Assembly (NCBI RefSeq): GCF_003718735.1
Contig: NZ_CP033460.1
Coordinates: 558,001 to 622,000 of the forward strand
Origin: Staphylococcus debuckii
GTDB taxonomy: Bacteria; Bacillota; Bacilli; Staphylococcales; Staphylococcaceae
DNA: 64,000 bases
Reading direction: 5' to 3'
Below, piece after piece: positions 28,011 to 37,169 of this stretch. The position numbers were made by a program, and so were the translations under genes. Each line of letters begins with the position of its first letter. Within the stretch, counting starts at the first letter, position 1. The notes beneath the pieces were generated by a model. It was not told the origin of the DNA and did no database searches. It worked only from the letters and a program-made list of their open reading frames with translations.

Positions 28011-31000
28011 TTACTTGAACAATGTTTTTATCACAGTTTCTGACGCATCTCCGTTGCGTCCGTATTGGCAAAATTCATCATAAAATTTTTGGTATTTGTC
28101 TTTATATCTAGAATTTATTGAATTGAGATTTTGCAATTCATCAATTAATGTATCAGTGTTTCTGATTACTGGTCCAGGTACTATTTTTTCATAATCTAGA
28201 TAAGTGCCTCTTTCGCTATATAAATATTTTTCAAGATCATAAGCATAAAATAGCATTGGACGTTTCAAATAGGCATAGTCAAACATTACAGAGCTATAAT
28301 CGGTGATTAATACATCACTTATAGCGTACAATTCTTCTATGCTTGGATAATTAGAAACGTTGATAGCGAAAGGATAATACTGACGAATATCCATATTATT
28401 ACTTACCATATAATGAGCTCTTACGAGTAATATGAAATCGTTGCCCAGTTTCTTCTGCATATTTTCGATATCCAATTTGATATCGGAAGATTTTCCTTCT
28501 CTCCAAGTTGGTGCATAAAGTATTATTTGTTTAGTTGATGGTATATTTAAAGATTTTTTGATCGACTCTGTATTCTTGAGAGCATCAAAAATCATATCAT
28601 TTCTTGGGAAACCAGAGGTGATAGATTTAACATTGGTATTAAACGCGCTTCTAGCCTTGCTGGTCATATAATCTGACGGTACAGAAACATAGTCCCAATT
28701 ATTGATTTTCTTTTGAAATTCATCTATTTTATTTTGTCGCGTTTCAAATTTAAATTCAGGTGTGTCAAATCCCATAGTCTTCATAAATGTACCGTGGAAA
28801 GTTTGTACTTCTTTTTGTCCCCGTCTTTTTTTATAATCTACAGGCATATTTGTATTTTGAATAAAATATTTGGCTGTAGCTAAATGGAACCAGTATTTTA
28901 AAGAATACTTTTTAACAACTTGTCCATTGCCATTAATTGGAAGATTAACATCGTTCATTATCCATATATTTTTATATTTAGAATTTTGTTTTTCTAAAGT
29001 TTCATAAACAGCTTTTGGACTGCAAGAATATTGATCTCCCCAATAAGAATAATAAATAACTTTTTTCTTGTTTTTAGGCAAAAGACGGAAAAGGGGATAA
29101 AGATATTTATAGTTTCTTTTTCTTTTCTGTCTAGTATTATCCGCTTTATCCCATATTTGTTTCTTATATAAATAGATTAAGTTTCCGTTTTTTGAACTAA
29201 AGTCATACTTTCTATTTTTATAAGTAAAGGAAAATGGGAATTTCACTTCACGATTTGCATTTAATAATAACGATGAAGGCAGTAATTTGTTGTTTAAATA
29301 ATAATCTACAGAAAATACAAATTCTCCATAAGTAACAAAATAGTTGATATTATCAGTTTCTAAAGGTATTGCGACTTGGCAAGTATTTTTATCGATTATG
29401 TCAGCTGGGAATTTCTTCACTACTTTACCATTAGTTGATTTTAAGGAAAGAAATACTTTGCTGAGTGAAACATCTAAGTTATAAGGACTTTCAAATCGAA
29501 TTAATAAATCTTTATTGTTCTTTCTCATCTCTATAACATTAGAGTGTCTTCCTTTTCTATTTAAAGTAAAAGAATGATTATTATACACTCTTATTACATA
29601 TTCGTGAGTTTCATCTTGTTTTATCTGTGAAGAATAAAAAGGAATTTTACTGAATTTAAAGTTTCGTGTTATTACACCATTATTACTTACTTCTAATTCA
29701 AATAATCTATGAATAGCTTCAAAACCATTTAAGTTAAATACTATTTCGTCCCCGTGTACTTCTCCAATAATAGGTTTTTCACGGAAATTTTTTAATTTAA
29801 ATTGTGAATCGGGATCTATATGTGCTGCTTTGATAATTAAATTATTATCTTGAATGACTAATTTATCGAAGACATTAGTAATGTTTTCTTTTGATATATA
29901 TAATTCCCAACTGAATGTGTAGTCTAGTTTATAGCTCCATTTTTCAGTTTTTTTGTTAATTGTTGTTGCTTTGTCATTGGCTCCTGGTTCACTTAATACC
30001 TTTTCGTTATACAAATCACCATCTTGATATATTAAATTGATTTTATTTAAAGAAGAATGATTTGTGGTTGGTATAATTTCTGTAGGTATTTTGATTTCAT
30101 ATAATCTTTCATCTTTTTTTCTTATTTGAATTTCCGTGTTTTCTTTATCATTATAAATAAAGGCTGAAAGACATTTTTCATCAATAGTATCTAGAAGTGG
30201 AGAAGTAATTTTTACATTAATAGAAATACTATTATCTTTAAATGTTGCTTTCTTCACTTTAGTTTTTAAAATATCGCTATGGTTGAAAGTGATCTTTTTT
30301 AAATAATAATTTTTTAAATGCTTGTCTGAAGGTTTTGAGTGCTTGCCTAATTGCATTGTTTTCACTTTATCAACACTATAGTTTAAAACTGTCTTATAAT
30401 CCTTTTTTTGTATGGCATAGTAAATTGCTTGCTTGCGGTAATCACAGTTTTGAATGTATTTTTTATCCAGCTTAGTAAGCGCGTTTCTCGTAATTTTAAT
30501 AAATTTTTTTGTATATGCTTTGTTGGTTTCTGTATATTCAGGAAAGAACAGAGGTAAATCAAAAACTATTACTTTCTTTTCAAATTCAGCACATAATTTT
30601 TTAGAAGCATGCTCTTTAAGAAATGATAAAGTATCCAAGCATGTATTTACCCGATCTTTATAGCCTTGTATATTAAATCTATCTTGAGAAATTGAAACAC
30701 TCTCGCCAGTTCTGATTCTCCAGACATAAGTCACTGTTGGAATGATATTGATTTTTTTAGCTAAGCTGAAAGATTTCATTGTAAAATAGATGTCTTCATA
30801 AACGATATTTTCTGGGAACACGATTTGATTTTCTTTTAAGAAAGAAGATTGATATATTTTGTTAGTACTAGTGCTATCATAAACTAATGAAGGTGTTTCA
30901 AAAAAGTTAGTATTTATTTTCTCCGTAAAATCTACTTTTTTATGTAACCCTGAACGGCTATATTTGTTATTTTCAAATCTTTCTACAGGGCCTGTTACTA

Positions 31001-31349
31001 TCTCCGCTTCATTAATAAAGGCAGATTCTAATAATGAACTATACGCATTTTTAGGAACAAAGTCATCGCTGTCTAAAAATGCAATATATTTTCCTTGTGC
31101 TAATTCAATCCCTTTATTACGAGTCGCACCTAAGCCGCTATTTTCAAAATGGTAAGCTTTAATGTTAGAGTACATTTCGCTAAAGTGATCGATAATTTTA
31201 CCAGAGCCGTCTTGAGACCCGTCATTAATTAAAATGATTTCATATAGGTTATCATCTAGATTTTGTTCTAATAAGGATTCTATACAGTCGTGTAGATATC
31301 CTTGGACATTATAAACCGGTACAATAATGCTTAAAAGTTTTTCATACAT
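28011..31349 (-). CDS. Two-domain GT2 glycosyltransferase / CDP-glycerol glycerophosphotransferase-family protein
   Basis: 1,112 aa. Residues 1-250 are a family 2 glycosyltransferase: LSIIVPVYNVQGYLHDCIESLLEQ, LINDGSQDGSG, GLGATRNKGIELAQGKYIAFLDSDDF (DxD-type metal site). A middle region of about 450 residues has many beta-like segments. The C-terminal part (about 755-1105) is TagF-like: YYSYWGDQYSCSPKAVYE, VQTFHGTFMKTMGF, VPSDYM, SGFPRNDMIF, ILYAPTWREG, LLVRAHYM, DVLITDYSSVMFDYAYLKRPMLFYAYD. It may add both a sugar and a polyol phosphate to one polymer, as bifunctional polymerases of this type do. AGGATG site before ATG. Faces away from the acyltransferase gene at 31794. Polymer chemistry unknown. 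Confidence 0.85.
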   Translation of the reverse strand: MYEKLLSIIVPVYNVQGYLHDCIESLLEQNLDDNLYEIILINDGSQDGSGKIIDHFSEMYSNIKAYHFENSGLGATRNKGIELAQGKYIAFLDSDDFVPKNAYSSLLESAFINEAEIVTGPVERFENNKYSRSGLHKKVDFTEKINTNFFETPSLVYDSTSTNKIYQSSFLKENQIVFPENIVYEDIYFTMKSFSLAKKINIIPTVTYVWRIRTGESVSISQDRFNIQGYKDRVNTCLDTLSFLKEHASKKLCAEFEKKVIVFDLPLFFPEYTETNKAYTKKFIKITRNALTKLDKKYIQNCDYRKQAIYYAIQKKDYKTVLNYSVDKVKTMQLGKHSKPSDKHLKNYYLKKITFNHSDILKTKVKKATFKDNSISINVKITSPLLDTIDEKCLSAFIYNDKENTEIQIRKKDERLYEIKIPTEIIPTTNHSSLNKINLIYQDGDLYNEKVLSEPGANDKATTINKKTEKWSYKLDYTFSWELYISKENITNVFDKLVIQDNNLIIKAAHIDPDSQFKLKNFREKPIIGEVHGDEIVFNLNGFEAIHRLFELEVSNNGVITRNFKFSKIPFYSSQIKQDETHEYVIRVYNNHSFTLNRKGRHSNVIEMRKNNKDLLIRFESPYNLDVSLSKVFLSLKSTNGKVVKKFPADIIDKNTCQVAIPLETDNINYFVTYGEFVFSVDYYLNNKLLPSSLLLNANREVKFPFSFTYKNRKYDFSSKNGNLIYLYKKQIWDKADNTRQKRKRNYKYLYPLFRLLPKNKKKVIYYSYWGDQYSCSPKAVYETLEKQNSKYKNIWIMNDVNLPINGNGQVVKKYSLKYWFHLATAKYFIQNTNMPVDYKKRRGQKEVQTFHGTFMKTMGFDTPEFKFETRQNKIDEFQKKINNWDYVSVPSDYMTSKARSAFNTNVKSITSGFPRNDMIFDALKNTESIKKSLNIPSTKQIILYAPTWREGKSSDIKLDIENMQKKLGNDFILLVRAHYMVSNNMDIRQYYPFAINVSNYPSIEELYAISDVLITDYSSVMFDYAYLKRPMLFYAYDLEKYLYSERGTYLDYEKIVPGPVIRNTDTLIDELQNLNSINSRYKDKYQKFYDEFCQYGRNGDASETVIKTLFK

Positions 31350-31518
31350 AGTTAATTCATCCTTATTGAAGATTTATATTTTGTAGGTATTTCTATATTT
31401 ATATTTAAAAAATGTGCTTTTCTTGTATTTAACAAAGGTGAATAGTGTATTTTAAATGATTTAGTCTAAGTTCTTGGTTAGTTGTAATAATCAATATATT
31501 TACACATAATCAATAATA

Positions 31519-31553
31519 ATTAAACAAATAAACTACATTTTGTCAATGTAGTT
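31519..31553 (-). promoter_or_regulatory. Promoter of the GT2-glycerophosphotransferase gene with overlapping palindrome
   Basis: Minus strand: -35 TTGACA (31541-31546), 16-bp spacer, -10 TTTAAT (31519-31524). The inverted repeat AACTACATT (31531-31539)-N5-AATGTAGTT (31545-31553) covers the -35 box and could be an operator. Confidence 0.5.
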
Positions 31554-31651
31554 TTCACTTTTAACTTCTTTAGATAAATTTTACACCTATTAGTTATAGA
31601 TTATTATAAGTTGGGATATTGATTTTTATATTTAGCTTGTGCAAAGTTAAG

Positions 31652-31680
31652 TTGCATTTTTAATACATTTTACATATAAT
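31652..31680 (+). promoter_or_regulatory. Candidate promoter B of the shared glycopolymer type, upstream of the acyltransferase
   Basis: -35 TTGCAT (31652-31657), 17-bp spacer, -10 TATAAT (31675-31680) within TTTTACATATAATTAA. Same layout as the elements at 22847 and 55048. Confidence 0.55.
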
Positions 31681-31716
31681 TAACATTGAATGAACAAATA
31701 TAACACACTTCAAAAT

Positions 31717-31757
31717 ACTTCTAATTTACCGATTGAGGCGACATTAGGAGTGTTTTT
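31717..31757 (+). terminator. Leader terminator/attenuator-like hairpin upstream of the acyltransferase
   Basis: ACTTCTAAT (31717-31725) pairs with ATTAGGAGT (31743-31751, one G-U), then GTTTTTAT. No plus-strand gene precedes it, so it can only act on a leader transcript or end a small RNA. Confidence 0.5.
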
Positions 31758-31793
31758 ATATGTTAGTATAACAATAATTCTAGGGAGTAGAGT

Positions 31794-32879
31794 ATGGAAA
31801 AGAAAACTGAATTAACATATGCCAGAGCTATATTTTGTATTATTATAGTGCTTGTCCACGCGATGACCGGCTTTATTAATGATATTCACGTGGGAGCCGT
31901 TCAAAAGAGAATAGTTCAAATTATGCAAATTATGCTTTTGAGTGCTACACCGTGTTTTATCATGTTATCAGAAACTTTATTAGGGATGCGATATTCGAAG
32001 TATTTACCTAAAAACTTTTTGACAAAAAGAATCAAATTTATTTTGCTGCCTTACGCTGTATTTGCTTTATTTGTAATACTAGAAATTTATTTTGATCCTG
32101 CCAAGCATTTTACGCTTTGGTATCTTATTCTCAATATACTTATCGAAGGAAAATTCTTCGGTTGGTTTGTATTAGTCATCTTCCAATTCTTTATACTACA
32201 TATGCTTTTCTATAAAGTATTAGATAAAATGAAACCTTTAATTCCTATTGTTGTTTCATTGGCTATTAGTTTTACTCATGCACTGTTAATGTATTATAGT
32301 ACAACATATTTACATTGGTGGCATGAACACTATATTCTTTATAATCGCACAATCATATTGAACTGGTTATTTTACTTTGTGCTAGGTTTCTATATTGGAA
32401 AGTATTACGATGTTGTAGTGGAATTTGTACAACGAAAAATATATTGGATTCTATTGTTATTTATAGCAAGTGCTGGAGTTATTGCTATTGATTTCTTTAA
32501 GTTCGAAGTATACTTTAATGAATCTAATCGTTTTGATTTATTTGTTTTTTCAGCAGCATTTTTTGTGCTCATTATCAGTTTGTCTAAAATATTATGCCGC
32601 ATACATTTAACCTTTATTTATATGATTAGTGAAATTTCATTTTTCATTTATTTATCGCATCAAATAATTGTAGAACACATTTCAAGAGGACTAGCATCGT
32701 TTGTCAGATATCCATTTATGTTTTTCACATTAACCACAATTTTCACGATAGGTTTTTGTATAGGACTTGGCATTGTACTTTCCTTTATTCCTTATGTGAG
32801 ATTTATTGTCGGCAGGAACACACTCTATCCAATGGTGTTGAATAATTATAGTTTGAAACAAGAAGCCAAAGAGAACTGA
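31794..32879 (+). CDS. Membrane acyltransferase family 3 (polymer O-acyltransferase, IcaC/OafA-like)
   Basis: 361 aa with about ten membrane segments. The start KKTELTYARAIFCIIIVLVHAMTGF holds the His (in LVHAM) conserved after the first membrane helix of acyltransferase-3 proteins. Such enzymes move acyl groups, often acetyl, across or at the membrane onto polysaccharides. GGGAGTAGAG precedes the ATG. Monocistronic, ending at a bidirectional terminator against the convergent glycerophosphotransferase gene. The C-terminal 60 residues are duplicated as a remnant at 27.5 kb. Given the setting, modification of the wall or capsule polymer made by neighbouring genes is a reasonable inference; the acyl donor and acceptor are unknown. 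Confidence 0.82.
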   Translation: MEKKTELTYARAIFCIIIVLVHAMTGFINDIHVGAVQKRIVQIMQIMLLSATPCFIMLSETLLGMRYSKYLPKNFLTKRIKFILLPYAVFALFVILEIYFDPAKHFTLWYLILNILIEGKFFGWFVLVIFQFFILHMLFYKVLDKMKPLIPIVVSLAISFTHALLMYYSTTYLHWWHEHYILYNRTIILNWLFYFVLGFYIGKYYDVVVEFVQRKIYWILLLFIASAGVIAIDFFKFEVYFNESNRFDLFVFSAAFFVLIISLSKILCRIHLTFIYMISEISFFIYLSHQIIVEHISRGLASFVRYPFMFFTLTTIFTIGFCIGLGIVLSFIPYVRFIVGRNTLYPMVLNNYSLKQEAKEN

Positions 32880-32900
32880 CTGAATAGCTTCATTACAAAA

Positions 32901-32936
32901 GCCATGAAACTGTATCATTAGTTTCATGGTTTTTTG
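32901..32936. terminator. Bidirectional terminator between convergent genes
   Basis: CCATGAAACT (32902-32911) pairs with AGTTTCATGG (32920-32929), then six T on the plus strand. On the minus strand CTTTTGTAAT follows the stem, just after the stop codon of the 32939 gene. Confidence 0.85.
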
Positions 32937-32938
32937 TA

Positions 32939-35440
32939 TTAGTGCAGTAAAGAATAGAGTTGTTCTAAAGCCTCGGCGTTATGCAGCTTTGCATCGAAGT
33001 GTTCGAAAGTAGGAGTAGTATGGTTTATAAATTTTCGTATATTTTCTTCAACAAGTTCAGGTGTGTTTTCAGTTAACATACCATAATCTCCGGATTTCAA
33101 GACATATCTATTAGCTGGGATATCAGAAGCAAGTGCATTGGTACCAACCGTCAATGCTTCTAACAATACCATCGATTGACCTTCATAGTGGGAAGTCAAA
33201 GCAAAGAGGTCACAGCGTTTCATTATATTGAATGGATTGCCTTTTTGACCTACTAAGAAGACATTATCTTCGAGTTTTAAACGTTTGATCATATCTTCTA
33301 AAGCTTTTCTTAACGGTCCGTCCCCTAAGATATATAATCTTGCAGTTGGATGGTCTTTTACAATACCTCTAAATCCATTGATTAAGATATCAAAGCCTTT
33401 TTCAGGAGAAAGTCTGCCCATCGCCATGACTTTATAATCATTTTCATTAAATGGAACACTGACAATTTCATTATCTTTTTGAATGGCAAGAACTTGTTGT
33501 CCTTTATGCATAAAGAAATCTGTATCTTCAGTGAGTAATTGTTGGATTTTAGGAAGATTAATCGTATTCATTGCTGATACAAATTTCTCTTTGGTATTTG
33601 GCTTAGTCAGTTCTTTAATATTAATCTTACATGTTTCTTCGGAAACGCTTACCAGATAATCAAATTTATAATACAAGCTGATAATACCTTTTAAGTTAAC
33701 ATAGTGCGGACGGTTGCCATTAACTGTGCGGTTCATGTCGCTTTTAATATCACTATGAAGATATATTAATTTTTGTTTAGACTGAGTTCCAAGTAAAATT
33801 TTAGACCAAAACATTGAGTAGCCACTGAAATCAATAACGTAATCAAAGTCTGAACTGCCGAAGATTTTTCGGAATTCACGTTCATAAGCCTCAGTTGGAT
33901 AAGCTAATTTTTCTAGTGGTGATTTGAGACCTCTATTTTTTACGAAAATATCTCTGTATTTCTCTGAGGTAGTAGCTAGAAGAGGACCCTTTCTTAAAAT
34001 AATGCGTACGTTTTCATTGACTTGTGAAAGGTTTTTAAGGATTTCTGTGTTCTGGGTATTATTCAAGAATATCGTTACATCATATCTGTCATAATCAATA
34101 TTTTCTAAGAGGTTAATTGCTGAAGTAGTGATGCCGTTATTTTTCATTCCGCCAGGATACATTAAAATCGTTTCTTTAGTCTTTAATGATGGTCCTTTTT
34201 CAGAAGAGAACATAGCGTTAGTTAATCTTTCAGTGACTTTGCCGTCTTCATAGGGAACATATAAGTCTTTAAATTCTTGATATTGTCTGGCGTATTTTGA
34301 AGTGTTTGCTTGTGCATGATTGACTGCTTCTATCAAATCATCCGTATTAAAGACAGATGGACCTGGTAAAGCATCCGGCTTAATATAGAAGCCTCTGTCG
34401 TTCTTATAATCTTCATAATCTGGAGAATAGAAAATCATTGGCTTGTCGGTAACAAGATAATCAAAGAAAATACTAGAATAATCGGTTACTAATAAATCGA
34501 TGACACTAAGTAATTCATTGGTATCAAAGGAATCTGGCACCAAGTAAGGTTTAAGTTCTTTATATTTCAAAGCTGTTTTATAAACAAAGGGGTGAACTTT
34601 AACTAATACCTGATATTCAGTATTGTTCTTCAGTTCCATTACCATGCGATAGACATCTTTCAAACTATCTTCCGGTTTATTGACATCGCTGCCTCTCCAA
34701 GTTGGCGCAAATAGAATGATTTCTCTGTCAGACATATGCAGACCGGATTGTTTTAAATGCTTGAAGACCTTTTTCTTGTCTGCATTGAGCGTAAGATCGA
34801 TTCTAGGATAGCCGATTTCTAATAATTCTCCACTGTATAAACCCTCTAAGCTGAAAGCTCTCTTGAAGATTTCAGAAGTGTGAGCATTTGGACTGACCAG
34901 AATATCAGAACTTAAGAAGTTTCTAATGATATTTTGAGAACCAAGTAAATTATCTTCAACATCTAATCCCATCGCTTTAATTGGGGTTCCATGCCAAGTA
35001 TTGACATAAACTTGATTCTCTTTCTTGGTAAAATATGCTGGGAAAGTTGAGTTGTTTAAAATGTATTTTGCTGTTGTAAGCATTTGTAAACAATCATTAC
35101 TTTCTTTTACTACAAATTCTACGTTTGAGTAGTGTTTGTACATTTTGGCAAATTCTTGTTTTTTCTTTTGCGTATCCACAACCCAAATATGTTTGAAATG
35201 TTTATACTCTTTATGAGAAAGCAGATATAAAAAAACGGCATAGGGACTGTCTGTCATGCTCTTGCCGTCACGTGATTGATATAGGACATAATTATCTTTG
35301 ACTTTATTGTGTTTATAATACTTTGCGTATCTCGTAGTCTTAGCAACATAAGGACTTTTAAACATTGCTTTAATAGGTTGCGCAAAAAATTTATATTTTC
35401 TGCTTGCTTGGTTTAAGAACACCTTTCCTACTTTATTCAT
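32939..35440 (-). CDS. Fusion of a CDP-glycerol glycerophosphotransferase-family domain and a GT4 glycosyltransferase
   Basis: 833 aa. Residues about 35-385 are TagF-like: YVLYQSRDGKSMTDSPYAVFLYLL, VNTWHGTPIKAMGLD, LVSPNAHTSEIF, GYPRIDLTL, ILFAPTWRGSD, DLLVTDYSSIFFDYLVTDKPMIFYSPDYEDYKNDRGFY and LPGPSV. Residues about 430-830 are a group 1 (GT4) glycosyltransferase: MAMGRLSPEKGFDILINGF, RLYILGDGPLRKALE, VFLVGQKGNP, CDLFALTSHYEGQSMVLLEALTVGT. The donor sugar is unknown. It probably both glycosylates and extends a phosphopolymer (inference); the domain order is the reverse of the 28011 protein. GAGGAG site 9 nt before the ATG. Full length, no membrane segments. Confidence 0.85.
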   Translation of the reverse strand: MNKVGKVFLNQASRKYKFFAQPIKAMFKSPYVAKTTRYAKYYKHNKVKDNYVLYQSRDGKSMTDSPYAVFLYLLSHKEYKHFKHIWVVDTQKKKQEFAKMYKHYSNVEFVVKESNDCLQMLTTAKYILNNSTFPAYFTKKENQVYVNTWHGTPIKAMGLDVEDNLLGSQNIIRNFLSSDILVSPNAHTSEIFKRAFSLEGLYSGELLEIGYPRIDLTLNADKKKVFKHLKQSGLHMSDREIILFAPTWRGSDVNKPEDSLKDVYRMVMELKNNTEYQVLVKVHPFVYKTALKYKELKPYLVPDSFDTNELLSVIDLLVTDYSSIFFDYLVTDKPMIFYSPDYEDYKNDRGFYIKPDALPGPSVFNTDDLIEAVNHAQANTSKYARQYQEFKDLYVPYEDGKVTERLTNAMFSSEKGPSLKTKETILMYPGGMKNNGITTSAINLLENIDYDRYDVTIFLNNTQNTEILKNLSQVNENVRIILRKGPLLATTSEKYRDIFVKNRGLKSPLEKLAYPTEAYEREFRKIFGSSDFDYVIDFSGYSMFWSKILLGTQSKQKLIYLHSDIKSDMNRTVNGNRPHYVNLKGIISLYYKFDYLVSVSEETCKINIKELTKPNTKEKFVSAMNTINLPKIQQLLTEDTDFFMHKGQQVLAIQKDNEIVSVPFNENDYKVMAMGRLSPEKGFDILINGFRGIVKDHPTARLYILGDGPLRKALEDMIKRLKLEDNVFLVGQKGNPFNIMKRCDLFALTSHYEGQSMVLLEALTVGTNALASDIPANRYVLKSGDYGMLTENTPELVEENIRKFINHTTPTFEHFDAKLHNAEALEQLYSLLH

Positions 35441-35654
35441 TTCAAAAACTCCTCTTATCTATTTTTCGGTTACTTTTCGAATGATTTATATATGGTTATA
35501 GGTGAGACTGCTTATTTTAGGTTAAAGATTAGTTAATAATATGTATACAATCTTTACACTAAACTATACTTTAGTATATCTTTTATGACTTATTTATACA
35601 ATTAAAGACTTGAGTAGAATGTGGAGTCTGAATTTCTTGATAAGTAAAAAAGGC

Positions 35655-35700
35655 AAAAAAATCCACCGCCAAGCTCCAACTTGACGGTGGATTTCATTTT
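35655..35700. terminator. Terminator of the YhgE-like membrane protein gene
   Basis: AAATCCACCGCCAAG pairs with CTTGACGGTGGATTT around CTCCAA with one mismatch. T-rich sequence on both strands; mainly serves the minus-strand gene ending at 35717. Confidence 0.8.
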
Positions 35701-35716
35701 TCCCCAAAGTATTGAA

Positions 35717-37003
35717 TTATGCTGGAATTTCTGCACGTTTGTCTGAGTGTTTACGAATGAATGCAGCTACGATAACTGAAATGATACCGAAGATCATAAA
35801 GCCGATAAACATCCAGATTGTAGTATTCATTTCAATATGTTGATTCATATAGATGAGATCTCTGAGAGTGTGTGCATAGTGATTAAATGGATTCCAAGTT
35901 ACGATATATTTACGGTAGAAGCTTGGAAGCATTTGTTCTGGCAACATTAAGAGTTGCATACTGAAGAACAATAATAGGAAGAAGACCGGTACAATTTTCA
36001 TGCCTGCCCATGTCATACAACCGAGTACTAATCCGATGAATCCTAAGAATGCAATCATGATATAAAGTGCAACACGATTTGGATGATCAAAGTGGAATCC
36101 GAGTACACCTTTCATGAAGTAGATATATCCGAAACTACCGATTAAGGCACTTACAATTGCCATACCAATTTGACTGAAAGCTGCAATCAAACGGTTTTTA
36201 CGAGTAACTAAATTACTTGTACGGAATGCAAAGAATAAGATAACGGATGTCACTAATGAGCCCATCCAAACTGGCATAAACATTAAGAATGATGCATTAC
36301 CATTTGCTTGGTGATCTTTGATTTTGTGCACTGTTATATTATCTACATTTACAGGTTGAGTTAAACTTTCAATATCTTTAGCTGGAATAGATACATTTTG
36401 TTTATTTAAAATATCTAAACTTTGTTTTGTGATTTGTGCATTTACTTTTTGTCCTAAACCGTCGAGTGCTTTAGTGGCGATCTGAGAACCTTGTAAATTT
36501 ACCCCTTGGCTGATGATTGTTTTAAGTTGTGCTGATTCAGGTTTTACATCTTGTGAACCTGACTGTTTCATTTTCTCAGCCATTTGTTGTGCTGCTTCTG
36601 GAGGGATTTCTCCTGATTTTACTTTATCTTCCATTTCTTGTTTTTTAGCTTTCATAACAGAAACTTGTGTTTTGCTGAGTGCATGTTTTGAAAAATCTTT
36701 TTCTAATACGACAGTACCGAAGTATTTTTCCTCGTCCATACCTTTACGCGCTTTATGTTCACTAGATACTTCTTTCCATTCTATTGCTTCTGATTTATTT
36801 TTGAGTAAGTTGTCTGTTAAATTTTTACCGATATTCATATGTTTGCCTTGCATATCAGTACCTTTATCTAAATTCACAACTGCAATAGGTATATTTTTAG
36901 GTTTTGGATTATACGCTGGATAGAATGCAACTGCTAATATCATTAGAACTGCTAGTAATCCGATTGGCGCAATCCAAAGTAATTTATTTTTTAAAATGTT
37001 CAT
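35717..37003 (-). CDS. YhgE/Pip- or ABC-2-type membrane exporter protein (DUF3533-like)
   Basis: About 428 aa from ATG 37003; an in-frame upstream start at 37018 is possible but lies in the GGGGG ribosome site. One N-terminal membrane helix (LLWIAPIGLLAVLMILAVAFYPAY), a 200-residue extracellular part (PIAVVNLDKGTDMQGK, FGTVVLEKDFSK, then a charged Lys/Glu/Met-rich stretch), and about five C-terminal helices. This topology is that of YhgE/Pip-like and ABC-2-type proteins such as the membrane part of phage receptors, type VII secretion EsaA and drug efflux systems. No ATPase gene is adjacent. It is divergent from a TetR regulator, the usual setting for an inducible efflux function. Substrate unknown. 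Confidence 0.72.
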   Translation of the reverse strand: MNILKNKLLWIAPIGLLAVLMILAVAFYPAYNPKPKNIPIAVVNLDKGTDMQGKHMNIGKNLTDNLLKNKSEAIEWKEVSSEHKARKGMDEEKYFGTVVLEKDFSKHALSKTQVSVMKAKKQEMEDKVKSGEIPPEAAQQMAEKMKQSGSQDVKPESAQLKTIISQGVNLQGSQIATKALDGLGQKVNAQITKQSLDILNKQNVSIPAKDIESLTQPVNVDNITVHKIKDHQANGNASFLMFMPVWMGSLVTSVILFFAFRTSNLVTRKNRLIAAFSQIGMAIVSALIGSFGYIYFMKGVLGFHFDHPNRVALYIMIAFLGFIGLVLGCMTWAGMKIVPVFFLLLFFSMQLLMLPEQMLPSFYRKYIVTWNPFNHYAHTLRDLIYMNQHIEMNTTIWMFIGFMIFGIISVIVAAFIRKHSDKRAEIPA

Positions 37004-37062
37004 TTTTTCGACCCCCAATTAAAATTTATTAAACACTGTGTTGATTTATCATTACTTTGACT

Positions 37063-37090
37063 ATTATAATAGGAATATCAATAGATGCAA
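37063..37090 (-). promoter_or_regulatory. Promoter of the YhgE-like gene
   Basis: Minus strand: -35 TTGCAT (37085-37090), 16-bp spacer, -10 TATAAT (37063-37068). Confidence 0.6.
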
Positions 37091-37106
37091 TGCTCAATTT
37101 AAAACG

Positions 37107-37128
37107 ATATGTACATTTATAGACATAT
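37107..37128. promoter_or_regulatory. Candidate TetR operator
   Basis: Inverted repeat ATATGT (37107-37112)-N10-ACATAT (37123-37128) in the divergent region between the TetR gene and its presumed target, just upstream of the target's -35. Confidence 0.35.
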
Positions 37129-37169
37129 TTTAGTAAATTGTTCATTAACTTTGAAAGAAGGTTATTTTT

